Source of the DNA: Luidia sarsii
Lineage: Eukaryota; Echinodermata; Asteroidea; Paxillosida; Luidiidae
Length of the DNA: 64,000 nt
Direction: 5' to 3'
Assembly (NCBI GenBank): GCA_949987565.1
Contig: OX465110.1
Span: 17,772,394-17,836,393, forward strand
Shown: piece by piece, positions 35,570 through 47,224 of the stretch
Layout: each line of letters starts with the position of its first letter
Position numbering within the stretch: position 1 is the first letter of the stretch
The notes under the pieces: model-generated
Database searches by the model: none
What the model saw: the letters and a program-made list of their open reading frames with translations, nothing else
What the model was told of the DNA's origin: nothing
Translations under genes and position numbers: made by a program

Positions 35570-35957
35570 TTAAAGCCCCTACACAACATTGGTCGAGGTC
35601 AAAGAATAGCATCCATATGTTGACTGATCCAACATAAAGTATGCATGAAATAGCACACCTGTGAAAATTTCTGCTCAATCCACCAACCGAGTCTCGAGAA
35701 AATCGTGAAAACCGCTTCATTTTTTTCGCGTAAATGCAGCATTCAACGCTGTACTGTTCCGAAAAATAGTTTAGATCTCGGTGAGACGTAAACGATTTCT
35801 TTTACTCAATTCTCCCCAAAATACAACATTTTAGGCAGAAATATTTACATGTAATTGAGAGGTTTCTACTATAACAATCTTCAAACTGTATAAGTTTCAT
35901 GTAAATCTGTGAACATTTCTGTTTTTCAATCTTACCAATGTTGTGTAGGGGCTTTAA
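35570..35957 (+). mobile_element. piggyBac-like MITE, TTAA target site
   Basis: A 380-bp element (35574-35953) with perfect 20-bp terminal inverted repeats AGCCCCTACACAACATTGGT, flanked by TTAA on each side (35570-35573 and 35954-35957). TTAA duplication with short TIRs is the signature of piggyBac-superfamily non-autonomous elements. There is no transposase inside. Confidence 0.88.
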
Positions 35958-36699
35958 TGTTGGGGCTACTGAAAAGCAAGACAGATACACGCAGCGCGAT
36001 ATTGCCCCATCTCCCCTCTACTCTTTCGCCAGGCGGGAAGGAAGGCACACTCATTTCCTCTGCGATGTAAAGTGTGGAAACCGCCGCGGTCATAAATACT
36101 ACCGGCTGCACTGCAGCCCACACATTGCACGCGGTAATGTACAGTATGTCCGGAGTCTGACACTTGGTGTCAACACATATTCAATAACAGCTCGCACATT
36201 AACCAGGACACCCGGAGCCTCTGCGGCAAGTGTGGTGCACAGCAGTAGGGTCACTGCTCTAATTGATGTCTTTGAGGAAACCTCTCTCTCTATCTCTCTC
36301 TTTCTCTCTCTCTCTATCTCTCTTTCCCTCTCTCTCTATCTCTCTTTCTGAAAAACAGAAACCTTTCACCCGTAGAAAGAGAACTGGGACAAATACAACT
36401 TGAGAGTTGGCCAATCCAAGGATATTGGGCATTGTAATCCGTTCACTCTCTACTTTACCCCAAATACCGGTCACCGCCCACTCTGTGGTGACTGTCGGGT
36501 CATTAAACCAACAGACTACAGTTACTGGTTAGCATTTTGTGGAATCCTCTTTCAGAAATCTTCACTTACCGGGTGTTGGTAATAACACAAGTGTAATATG
36601 CATGTGTATGTGCCCATGTACATATGTTTTAAACTGAGGTTGGTAAATGTATTCTATCCTAGGTTGGATTACATTTATGAAGGGTTTGAATGTAGCAGT
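35958..36699. other. No gene seen
   Basis: Moderately CpG-rich sequence at 35985-36140, then a CT-rich microsatellite at 36279-36350. No convincing exon. Confidence 0.4.
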
Positions 36700-37190
36700 G
36701 GTCCTGTGGCCAAATGAGAATTGAAATTGTAGCCCTGTGCCAAATGAGAATTGAACTTGTAGCCCTGTGGCCAAATGAGAATTGAAATTGTGGCCCTGTG
36801 GCCAAAAGAGAATTGAAATTGTGGCCCTGTGGCCAAATGAGAATTGAAATTGTGGCCCTGTGGCCAAAAGAGAATTGAAATTGTGGCCCTGTGGCCAAAT
36901 GAGAATTGAAATTGTAGAGAAATGAGAATTGAAATTGAGATTGTGGCCAGGTGGCCACGTGAGAATTGAAATTGTGGCCAAATGTGAATAGAAATTGTGG
37001 CCAAATGAGAATAGAAATTGTGGCCAAATGAGAATAGAAATTGTGACCCTGTGGCCAAATGTGAATAGAAATTGTGGCCAAATGAGAATTTAAACTGTGG
37101 CCCCAGCTACCCCATGGACAAATGAGAATATAAATTGTGGCCAAAAAAACCCCGCCAAATGAGAATATAAATTGTGGCCCTGTGGCCAAA
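36700..37190 (+). repeat. 31/23-bp minisatellite
   Basis: About 18 units of GTGGCCCTGTGGCCAAATGA + GAATTGAAATT (31 bp), and a short form lacking the first 8 bases (23 bp). The two unit sizes are intermixed, and end-variants are degraded. Frames of repeated Asn-Phe-Asn-Ser-His are artefacts. It runs directly into a foldback-family hairpin at 37193. Confidence 0.93.
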
Positions 37191-37260
37191 TGAGACGTTT
37201 CGATCCTAACAGGAGTCCTGCTGGGATCGAAACGTCAGACCCTCCGAACTTTTGAAGTTT
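37190..37260 (+). repeat. GACGTTTCGATC foldback family, compact hairpin
   Basis: GAGACGTTTCGATCCTAACA, GGAGTCCTG, CTGGGATCGAAACGTCAGAC: a hairpin with almost no loop, at the right end of the minisatellite. Confidence 0.85.
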
Positions 37261-37724
37261 GAACTCTTGCTATGACTGAGTCAGTGATGATCTTTACAGC
37301 TTCTTAACTACAGCCACTGTTAATAGTGCTTTCCAGTTATTTTTTCTCCAAAGCAAAAGTCATTCCACTATTTTTGTTTTTGTTTAATTTGTCACCCAGA
37401 CAGCAATTTGTGGTGAAATCTTATGACCGCTGTCTGATTTGTAAATACAAAACAGCAGGACGGACCATCCTGTTTGGGCCGCACACTTCCCAGTTCCCAT
37501 CCTGCCAACCCCGGCTTTGGGAAGATATTTATCACCCACAAGTGTTGTTTTTACACGCACAAAAAATGTGTCTGCAAAAAAATCTGTTTAAGAGCAGGCA
37601 GGGGGGCCGGCTTTGGGTCGAGTGCAACTGGCTGGAGATGGAGATGGGACATTGAGAGTTTGGGTGACGTTTCGGTTTTCAACGGTCAACTTGAAAAAAA
37701 AATGACGCCAGTTTTAAAAACTTA

Positions 37725-37910
37725 GTGATATACAAAAATGTTGCAAACTGCTTACTGACTAAAATTATCAACATGCAAATCTCAACATTTAGTGGGCCTC
37801 ACGTTTCGATCCTAGCAGGACCTTTCTCAAAGGCAGACGTTTCTCAAACTCTGCTTTTGAGAATGGTCCTGCTAGGATCGAAACGTCAAGCCCACTAAAT
37901 TTTGAGTTTT
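37725..37910 (+). mobile_element. GACGTTTCGATC foldback family, near-complete
   Basis: Left outer arm (ACAAAAATGTTGCAAACTGC, ACTGACTAAAATTATCAACA), left core (CCTCACGTTTCGATCCTAGC), loop, right core (TGGTCCTGCTAGGATCGAAA, CGTCAAGCCCACTAAATTTT). It lacks only the right outer arm. Confidence 0.9.
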
Positions 37911-40044
37911 AAAACCATGAACGACTATCATGGCCGTGGTGGTTTTGAAGGTTTGGGAAGTGTAAGATCAAATTAATTCATAGGCTACTTGTTTATTTCA
38001 TTGTTTGTTTGTTTTATTTGGGGGTTGTAAGCAGGTTCTGTTTGTGTCTTAGGGTGGGTTTGAACCACAGACCACTGAACTGATGGTACAAGTAATCACA
38101 TTAAAAAATCCCTGACCACCTGGGGCACGCTATTAAAGACTGCACACTAATTATTTAAAATTAATTAATCAATTAATTAATTCGTTATCATACAAAATAA
38201 TTATACTTAATTTGTTATTCTTTATTCTTCAATTCTATGTTGTAATAATAGGCCTACAATATATACTTTTTGAGAGGCAGTTTAAAAAAAAATTGAATTG
38301 AAACTGTAGATTTGTTTATAAATATCACGGCAATAACATTGACAATTTGACTAATCACACTGATACATGTACTTCATACAAAATCAATTAATTAAAACAA
38401 CGCTCATATTAAGACACTGCCAGTGGTATTGCAAATGGCAGAAAGGTCACCGCCATGGAGAAAGGTCAAGTGCTGGTATCAATACGTCGGCCTCTCTGAG
38501 AATCTCTTGAAGATGACTAACAATGAGCATACATGTACATGTAGGTTGGACTTGACCAACAGTCATTGTTTAGCCAGAACAAAAACCACTTAATCTTTGG
38601 TCTGTGCAAATCACAAATTCCAGAACCCTGACAATGCGACATTGTGGGTTTTGGAAGGTATTGAACAGGAAGGTTCATCAGTCTAAGCTATTACAATGAA
38701 AACAGTAACACACCATGTTTGTATTTGATAAATTGGGCCATTGTCAATTTGGACAAGCTAAGCGATAAAGTCGTCGCGTCTACCCGACGCAGAGAAGAGA
38801 GAAAACCGCGGCGGTGAAATTGCTTTAACTCGCACGGGGTTTATTTGGGAAAGAAACGAGATTAGGAGAGGCTATAGGCCTACTGTATATGGCGGCACGG
38901 GAGTCAGACGCTCTATGAATCACGCCTAGGCGGCGGAGAGGAACATCTGGTTTTTGTGTAGATCAGTCTGCGGGTGCGGGATGGTAATTCGATAATTAAT
39001 GCAAAACGCGTCCAGTGAGAAAAATACAACCCCCCAAAAAAAAAGAAAAAAAAAAAAGAAGAAGACAACTTGGTGCTGGGAATCGTTCCGGATGAGTCAC
39101 AAACTAAGCACTCGAACAATGCCAACAATTATAAACAATTTACAAGATGAGCATGTTCTTCCAGTGCGCTGTTTTATAAACTCATTCAACTTTCTGTATG
39201 CGAGTAATGCAACTGCATCATTTTTGTCTTCATACTTCTTTTTTTTTACAACAATATTTGATAACACTGGGATCTGGTGCTTTGCATATATCTCACTTGG
39301 GGTCAACTGGCAACTGTGCAATTGAACAGATGTTAGGAGCACTGGTATATTATGTATGTGAGTCAAGGCATTTCGGGAGATTTAATTTTTTGAATGAGAG
39401 CCAAAATATTGGTTTGGGTGCATTCCAATTGGGTTATCTCAACCACAATGTACAGCGCATGAACATGTGTAGTTTGCACGAGCGATGAATCATTCCGAAG
39501 AACCCATCTCAAACCAATATCATGCACAGTGTACATGTATGTACTTTTAATAACACATCTGTTGACCTAGCGTACTTTTAAACAGGTCACTACATGTACA
39601 GTATGTAGTCTCAAAAATTTGCAGGGCCTGTCTGAAAGACTTCTAACTGGTGTTAGTGCAGAACTGGAGGAACAGGCTTTTGAGTCACAGTGTTTTTTCA
39701 CTTTTGTTCCTCCTGGCCATCTTAGATTGGATTGTCCTTACTCTGCTTGTTTGCTCCTTCCCTCTTACCCTCCTGCCCAATCTCTTCCCCTTCATCCCCA
39801 GTCTTTGCCCCATCTCTTCCCCTTCTCATCCTGACCTATCACATCTCTGATACATGTGCATAATATTTTCCTTGTTTGGTATTTATTCATCAATTTATCT
39901 CCCATCTTGAATTTCCATGATATAGACTGTATGACCTTTCTCACCTTGAATGTACTTCTTGTTTGTTTTCCTTGACCGAATAAATAATAATAATAATAAT
40001 AATAATAAATGGTGACCAGTTCAAATAAGGTATAAGTGTACTAG
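37911..40044. other. No defensible gene
   Basis: AT-rich ATTAATTAAT region at 38140-38220, a CpG-richer stretch at 38765-38950, and (TAA)n at 39979-40009. A minus-strand frame at 39366-39097 reads protein-like (PSEIYAKHQIPVLSNIVVKK), with no recognised domain. Confidence 0.35.
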
Positions 40045-40145
40045 AAAGCAGTAGTTGCAGGTTCCAATCCCGCCAGAGCTGCCTGTATTTTTTTTCAGCA
40101 GGCAATCGGGCAAAGCACTGCACACACAGTGCTATCTTTACTATG
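40045..40145 (+). mobile_element. tRNA-derived SINE fragment, family B (3' part)
   Basis: GTTGCAGGTTCCAATCCCGC (B box), AGAGCTGCCTGTATT, CAGGCAATCGGGCAAAGCAC and the CACAGTGCT end. The A-box half is missing or degraded. Confidence 0.7.
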
Positions 40146-40234
40146 AGTACAATACATGTACATAAGTATACATGTAGAGTAAGGGAAAACCCTTATTGAA
40201 TTACAAGACCAGAAATGCAAAAAAAATTAGGAGG

Positions 40235-40435
40235 GCCTGACGAGTGACGTTTCGATCCGAGCGGGACCTTTCTCAAAGGCATTCTGCTTTTGAGAAAGGT
40301 TGTGCTCGGATTGAAACATCACTCGTCACAGTCGTCAGGCCTTACTAAAAGTCCTACTTTTTGATATTCGCCTATAGTATAAATGGGGAATTTGAGTCAG
40401 TAAGCAGTTTGCACCATTTTTGTATTTTACTGTGA
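40235..40435 (+). mobile_element. GACGTTTCGATC foldback family, variant with ACGAGTGACG
   Basis: GGGCCTGACGAGTGACGTTT, CGATCCGAGCGGGACCTTTC, loop, and an inverted right arm (TGAGAAAGGTTGTGCTCGGA). It ends with TTTGAGTCAGTAAGCAGTTT and GCACCATTTTTGTA. The extra ACGAGTG lies in both arms, so it predates the foldback's formation or was copied between arms. Confidence 0.88.
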
Positions 40436-43400
40436 CCAGAAATGTAATTAGTGGACTAGAAACTCGTTAGGGCCAGATGTTTCTTGAATCCAAGTCGAAG
40501 AAAGCCGAGATCAAACTACATGTATCAAGCCTCCGGAGTTTTCATTTTTTTTGGGGGGGGGGGGAAGCACTCGGTTGGGATTACAAATCACAGGGTCCCA
40601 CTGGTGGACTATAAACGGGTGCTCCAATTATTCAACCCATCTCTTGAAATCTGCATATAATTTGCATATAATATACTGCCTCTCCCATGACACAGTCACA
40701 CGCTGTCGACCGCTCCAAAACACCATCAATCATTTTTCATCTTTCACAGACCCATGACGCACTCGCCTGCTATTTATCCTTCCGTCTTTCAACTTCTTCA
40801 AAAAAATACATATTTTCCCATTCATCTGGTCATACTATTTTCAAAACATTATTTTTTCTTTCCCTGTTTACAAATCAAGATCGATCACTGTCACTTCTGG
40901 TTTTTTTACGTCTGGGCTTTAAAAAAAAAAATGTCGGCCAACAAGGCACCCAATTGTTAACAAATCCAAACCAGTCTTGCAATTTGCAAAAGATTGGGGG
41001 GCTGGCTCCAACCACCCACCACAAGGGCAGTGTCTTTGTGCCAGGGAAAGAGAAAAAAAAAAGAAGGAATGCATTGTTCATTATTGTAAAACAGGCTTCG
41101 GAATGCCGGACAATGGGAGCTTGAGCGGCACAATAGAGACCATTGTGACCAACTTGTAAGAGCACTTAATAATCAGTGCACTCTGGCAAGGTTCATGTCT
41201 GAAAACTCTGAATCTGACTGGTAGGCCTCACAGAGATACACACATGACTCACGTGTGTTGTTGAATATTTGGGAAGGCCGCCAGCTAATTGCTGGATGTA
41301 TACGGACAATGTACATGTGTAGCTAAGGTGGTGAAAGTGCTCATGCATGTCATACGTTACACCCAGTCCTGGTCCCGTCATAGATTCCTTGCTATTTTTC
41401 TTGAACTTTTTTTCTTTTGGTATGTGGAGATTGTGGACACATGCAAATGCGCACTCTCAACTTAGTTACTCTTTGTACACAAAGATATACGTGTACACAT
41501 TATGTACAAGAACTCTACAGGTAACTAGTGTACATCATAGTCACACACAACGGCTCACATTCATATAAGTTATAACAAAAGACAACCAATAAAAATACAG
41601 AATCTCTTAAAGACTACATGAAGCACTTAAGCAGTGTAATAATTGTGTTGCAACAACGATTTAGGGCCTAATCAGTTTGCCAAGATAAAAAAAAGTACAT
41701 GTAGTTGCATGAAGGTGCATCTAATCACCCTTGGTTTGCATGTACAAAGTACATCATGTAAACCACAACATCGCTTACAATGTACGTACATTTGTAAAAG
41801 TCACCAGATCAGGATGATTACGTTCAGTTAAGTTGACAGGGCAGACCTGTCACCTCACAGTCACTGATGACTCCGCCCTGAGTCGGGATTTACTAAATGA
41901 CTGCATCTGGTGAAGTGCACGAAGTACGCTGCCGCATACTCTTACAGCAGGTTTATCCAACTAGTTAGTCTTTATTAAGTGCTGCCCTTAATGGCCCGTT
42001 GCCATAATAATGCCGCGCACTCATCAGTTAGACCAACACAGCCATGAGTGAATGGGCTGAATGCCTCCAGAGAAACCTAACAATGGCCTAACTGGTTGGA
42101 CAAGGCCCACATCCTTGCTCACTAAAATCCAATTCTTCGGCTCCAGTTGCTGTTTTTTTAAACAGTTTTAAATAATGAAAATACCAAGGGTCTGCACACA
42201 AAAAAGAGAGAAAAAACCACAGACATTCCTGGACTACCACCATTGATGGGATCAGTGTGGGAATCAAAGAATTACCTCGTAGTTAAGCAAAGCGAAGGGG
42301 GAAAAAGAGAGAGAAAGAAGCCAAGATCCATCAGCTGACTGCTCTGGGAAAGGAATGCAGGAATTTGACACTTGGGGGTGGGGGGGGGGGCTGAGAACTG
42401 CTTCTGTGTAACTTTGCAGGGACACACTTCACAGGTTGCCAACAATGGTTCAAGGATAAAAGTTGCCACAGCGAATTTAACTGTAAATTGGCTGTGAGGG
42501 CGAATACTAAGAATAGTGCTGAGATGGGTGAACTGTTCTGAGAATAGTGTAAAGTTGGTTATTTACAAACAATGTCTTTGAGAGGCAAATATACTATTAT
42601 ACACGTGTACTGTAATTATATTATATAGTATATTATGTACAGCAGTACACTGTACATCAGATTACAATACAGACACTGTGATACACAATTGTTACAACTT
42701 ACAAGGCTTTTCAGAGTTCAGACCATTACGATTATATTTAATTTTTAACGATAAGTTGTGAGGGCTTAAATGGTATATCATTTTTCACCCCCAAAAAAAT
42801 CAAAACTAGGATTTTTGTCAAAATGTGTTGTTACTTGGTAAATTATATGCATTACTTGTTAGGAATAATTGAGAACTATAACTTTATATTTTTCACTGTG
42901 AAAAGTGAAAATTTTTCAAGGAATTCAATTCCTCACATTGGTACATGTGTACTCCTCACTATTTTGTTTGTCGCGCTTTCTCTTTTTCTCGTTCCTTCCA
43001 GCAACCACAAAACGAAAAAGAAGTCGTCTTTTCCTGGACGCAAATCCGGGAGGGCAGAATGGCGACTAAAAGGCGTCGAAAACACAGCAACCGCACACAC
43101 AGAAGAAAAAACAAAACAAAAAACCCTGTGCGTCTCCTAGCTGGAGCCCTCGAGTGTTAGGTGTCCCGACCAAAATCAGACACGCATTGCCGAAAAAATA
43201 AAAAAAATAATAATCACCCAAAGGACAACAGGATGTCTTCCCAGCTTCCAGCAGAAGAAAAAAAACCGACACCAGTTGGAAAAGATGCGCGCAAATGCCA
43301 CACATGCTGGTACAAGTTCCTACGAAACGATTCGGTGTTGACCCGACGGATTGGGTTCCGTAATGTGAGGACGATTTTCGGAAGGCTTGTGGTATTTTTT

Positions 43401-43729
43401 TTTCGGGGGGGGAGGGGGGGGTTAGGGGGAAGACAAATACCGCCTTGCATGCAGTGCTGTTTAGAATGACAGTATCCACGGGCAAAAGCAAACAACGTGT
43501 TGCTTGGTGAACTACTCTAACCGTTTGAGCTGCCCAGCCCATACTCTTAGATGATGGCCTTCCCAAATAGTCGACTACTGTAGTCTTTACAAGGCTGGGG
43601 TTGCCAGTTGGAAGCATTCAAACCATTAACCGTTGTTTATCGGCTTTCATTCAGAAACAGGACAGATGCAAACATCCAATCGTAACAAGTTTGCGGATCA
43701 CACAAAGTGGATGCAGCTTTTTAACTGGC
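40436..43729. other. No gene seen
   Basis: T/G junctions at 40545-40564 and 43396-43420. Otherwise unique-looking AT-rich sequence with short frames (43066-43617 minus and 43161-43469 plus overlap each other and neither has a motif). Confidence 0.45.
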
Positions 43730-43865
43730 TATTTAACGGCTGGATAGACCAGATGGGAGAGTGCTGGTACGTTTTATCCTGAGGTCTCGGGTTCAAGTCC
43801 CGGTCCAACGAAAATGAAAAAAAATTCCCAGTCCATTTTTCATTGATTTGTTTTACCTGTGTGAG
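43730..43865 (+). mobile_element. tRNA-derived SINE, family A
   Basis: GGCTGGATAGACCAGATGGG (A box), GTCTCGGGTTCAAGTCCCGG (B box), then an A-rich link and CCCAGTCCATTTTTCATTGA as tail. Order and spacing are the same as at 48.5 kb. Confidence 0.85.
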
Positions 43866-44384
43866 CCTAAGGGTGAAACTTTACATTGGCTTGGTACAGG
43901 TTTGAAATGTTGCAGTGACCCTATGGCCAAATGACAGCTGAGCCAGTTGAGTTGAAGGCCAATCCTGAACTGAAAGTTTGAAACATCAACCTAGTGAGCC
44001 TACCACAACAAACATCATCCAACAACAGGCCAAATAGTCTAAATAACAAATCCTGTAGTAGGGTTAAGGGCAGGTATTTTCGACCAGGAAGGAAATTCGA
44101 CGAGCTGTATACAAAAACTACACAGCTGGTGAAATTTTAGGCTTTTCTTAAACGGTCGAATACCCTTGCTTTTACCCTAGTATAAATAAGACAGTTGAAA
44201 CAATCTTCTTCCAATCATGGTTTTGTCTGCAAATAAATGTTAAAAGGAATCATTCTAGACCACAAGACCAAAACTGAAATGAGAAGAGTTTTAGCAAACA
44301 AAAGAGTGAGGGGAGAGAGACAAAGAGATAGAGAGGGAGAGAGGGACAGACAAGCAGACAGACAATGGACAAATGGATGGATGC

Positions 44385-44386
44385 AA

Positions 44387-44430
<44 letters not shown>
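44385..44430 (+). repeat. (GACA)n microsatellite
   Basis: About ten perfect tetranucleotide copies within a wider purine-rich segment (44320-44480). Confidence 0.95.
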
Positions 44431-44431
<1 letters not shown>

Positions 44432-44689
44432 AACAGACAGAGACAGAAAGAGGAAGAGAAAGGCAGTAAGAGTGAAGGAGAGTGAAAGTGAACCACTTAC
44501 CGACTGGAAAGCCATGACTTTGACTGGTTTTCTCCTCAGTGTCGTTATATCAATTGATATGATTGATAGATCTTTTCCCACTTTCTGTGTGGACTGGATC
44601 TCACTGGTACCCGGCCGTTTATCTGCCCAATCACATCATGCTGGCAAAGTGATGAGGAACCAGCCTGCTGAGGAAGACAGGGAGAGATG

Positions 44690-46260
44690 AATTACAATAA
44701 TACTAAATGCTAAACTAAATATTACTAGTATACTAGGCCTAGTATTGAATGGTGGTGGTACTAATTTATAGAGTATAGGTTTGCAGTGACGCTATGCCAC
44801 CACGTCGTACATGGTGTCACCGCAAACTAGTACTAGTACTAGTAGTACTATTACTTAGTACTAAGTTAGTCCAAGTAACTTGGACCCGACAAGTCACCCT
44901 TTTTTTTATCAAATTTTGAAATTTTGAGGTTCGGGTGACTGTAGGGTCCAAGTCGAACTGAGTCCCAACCCTGCTGGTGCGTATTAACCGCCAAAACATT
45001 TCGACCGAAAAACTAACCGACAGAAACCCCAAGATTTTTCGCCAAAAACCCGTATCACTGTCCTACGTGGCCATTTTTGGATTCAGTGAGAATTCAAGGA
45101 TTCTAATACTGGTCATTTGCTTAACTCACGTTTTGGAAAAAAAGGGAAAAAATACCCTCAGTTGATCAAGAAGGTGTTTCACCCGTGCAACAGCCAAAAC
45201 AAGGCGGCCATCTTCGATTTCTAAAAAATAGCATTCTGACAGTTCCATGCGCGCAGTGGGTCTGCAAGCGTTGAGCCCACGAGTGTTTCATGAACGGCAC
45301 AAAGTATGCAATGATACGGTGTGTGTGGTGCCTAGCTGTAACTTCAAATGTTTCTTGAAAATTTCAAGCCTACATGTACATGTTTTGGATTTTTTGTTTT
45401 CAGGATTTAGAATGAAAGCTTATTTAGAGGTTTCAAATAAGATGAAAGGTTCACGAATCACCATGTTTATGATTTATATTATAGTACTACAACCATGCGC
45501 GGTATATACAATGGAGACCTTCTGTCCTTGTTTCGTGTTCACTGTTCATGAAACAGTCGCGGGCTCAACGCTTGCAGACGGTCCCCACTGTGCAAACGGA
45601 ATTGTCAGAATGCTATTTCTAGAAATCAAAGATGGCCACCTTGTTTTGGCTGTCGCACGGGCAAAACACATTCTCGATCAACTGAGGGGATTTTTTCCCT
45701 TTTTTCCAAAATATGAGTAAAGCAAATGACCAGTATTAGAATCCTTGAATTCTCACTGAATCCAAAAATGGGCACGCAGGACGGTGATACGGGTGTTTTC
45801 GGAGGTAAATCTGGAGGTTTCGGTCGGGTAGTTTTTCGGTCGAAATGTTTTGGCGGTTTGTACGCATCAGCAGGGTTGGGACTCGGTTTGACTTGGACCC
45901 TACAGTCACCCGAACCTCAAAATTTATTTCAAAATTCAATAAAAAAAGGGTGACTTGTCGGGTCCAAGTTACTCGGACTAGTAGTAGTAGTAGTAGTAGT
46001 AGTACTACGTGAGTCTACTAGTACTACTACTACTTGTACTACTAGTACTAAGTACATGTACAGTAGTAAATAGTAATAGTATACCAGTACAAAAGGCAGT
46101 AGTACTAGTACTATTACTAGTATTAATAATATTAGTATACTCAGTAAAGGGCCTACTCAATATAATAATATCACTTATCAGCAGTATTAATTATAAGTCA
46201 AATGCTCAAAACTTACTACTACTACTAGTACTAGTAGTACTAGTAGTAGATCTATTTATA
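44690..46260. mobile_element. Large foldback element, arms of about 470 bp
   Basis: 44828-45302 is an imperfect inverted repeat of about 45528-45990, with a loop of roughly 225 bp. Matching blocks include GACAAGTCACCC/GGGTGACTTGTC, GGGTTGGGACTC/GAGTCCCAACCC, GAATTCAAGGATTCTAATAC, AACTGAGG/CCTCAGTT and GGGCTCAACGCTTGCA/TGCAAGCGTTGAGCCC. The outer ends on both sides dissolve into AGTAGTACTAG trinucleotide repeats. A 157-codon frame (45247-45720) spans the loop and right arm and is likely chance. Confidence 0.88.
44778..44827 (+). mobile_element. GCGGTGACACCA MITE family, short copy
   Basis: GGTTTGCAGTGACGCTATG and the inverted CATGGTGTCACCGCAAAC, flanked by TA on both sides. Only the two ends remain, immediately left of the large foldback. 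Confidence 0.75.
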
Positions 46261-46639
46261 TTTTTCCACCATGGACTTTTCACATGTCCTTGAATAATCC
46301 CTTTATCCAATGTTTCCACAATGAGCAATGCATGATCAATTTTAAGATTGAATACAACTGACTATTGAGTATTGACCAGAACGAGATGAACATTACAAAT
46401 ACTAAATAGCAATCTAATAATAGTAATAATAAATACAGTTACAACTTTGATTTAATAAAAGTGGGGTTCTTCGATTTCCTGTTTCAGTTCAGACTTCAGA
46501 CGCAGACTCAGAGCCAGAGACACCCTTCCTAAGTTCATAACTTGCTCATCCGATTTCAAAGAATTTCAATAATCATTCACTAGTTACACTAGTAGAGTAG
46601 ATAGCAAGTTATTCATGGACACACGTGTTCTTTCCATCC
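46261..46639. other. No gene seen
   Basis: AT-rich unique-looking sequence between the foldback and the 46640 candidate exon; would be 5' UTR or promoter if that exon is real. No clear TATA box. Confidence 0.35.
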
Positions 46640-46972
46640 ATGACAACAACAACCTCATCAGACAACTACAAGGTGAATATGAAGAACAATTTCATGAACG
46701 ACAGAAGGGGAAAACACGACGAAGGAAATGCACCGGCCCACCTTTTCAATGACACTCACTCTCGGAAGTTCGGACTTGTCACCCGCGATTTCGACAACAC
46801 ATCTGTCGTTCGACTTCAGTCCTGGAAATACCGAATGGTGGCGTGGCTTGGGGGTGATCCTGCGGACCTCTCCGGGGATGACAGGAGCAGAGATCGTAAA
46901 TGTCTGAAGGAAATCTTGCCCTGTTTTTTTTCTGGTACAAACCCAGGTATCGAAGACAGAAACGGCACACAG
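46640..46972 (+). CDS. Candidate first coding exon, unidentified protein
   Basis: 333 bp open from ATG (46640) to ACACAG|GTAAGT, phase 0. It encodes about 111 residues starting MTTTTSSDNYKVNMKNNFMN, with Asp/Arg/Asn-rich stretches, KYRMVAWLGGDPADLSGDD and RKCLKEILPCFFSGTNPG. It has mixed, non-repetitive composition unlike the surrounding DNA and a near-consensus donor. I do not recognise the family. The start context is poor and no downstream exon on this strand was found before the minus-strand candidate at 48.9 kb, so this could be an isolated pseudoexon or the start of a gene with distant exons. Confidence 0.35.
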
Positions 46973-47224
46973 GTAAGTAACGTTAGTAAAGCACGGTGAC
47001 TGACTGGCGGAACCAGTCCCGGATTGTCCCGTCCGCTCTCACCTGGCCGCACGTCTGGGTACCGGACGTGCGAAAGGTCAGTCACCCCGACGCTCACTTT
47101 TTTTCCCCACATCTCCACATCCCTTATGGTCTAAATGGATGATGTCATGCTGTGCCCAAATATGGACGGGTGAGACACCCCAACCCAGACGGCTGTTTTA
47201 TGTTGCGTCACTTTTTTTTACGTC

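Noticed and set aside
36659..37189. Overlapping frames with repeated Phe-Asn-Ser-His-Leu-Ala-Thr
   Set aside because: Minisatellite of 31/23 bp read in several frames; unit sizes are not multiples of three.
39097..39366. Minus-strand frame reading PSEIYAKHQIPVLSNIVVKK with a CSSC motif
   Set aside because: Only about 70 codons, AT-rich, no flanking exon or recognised domain.
45247..45720. 157-codon frame starting with ATG inside the large foldback
   Set aside because: It runs through the loop into the inverted arm, has no motif, and is better explained by chance.
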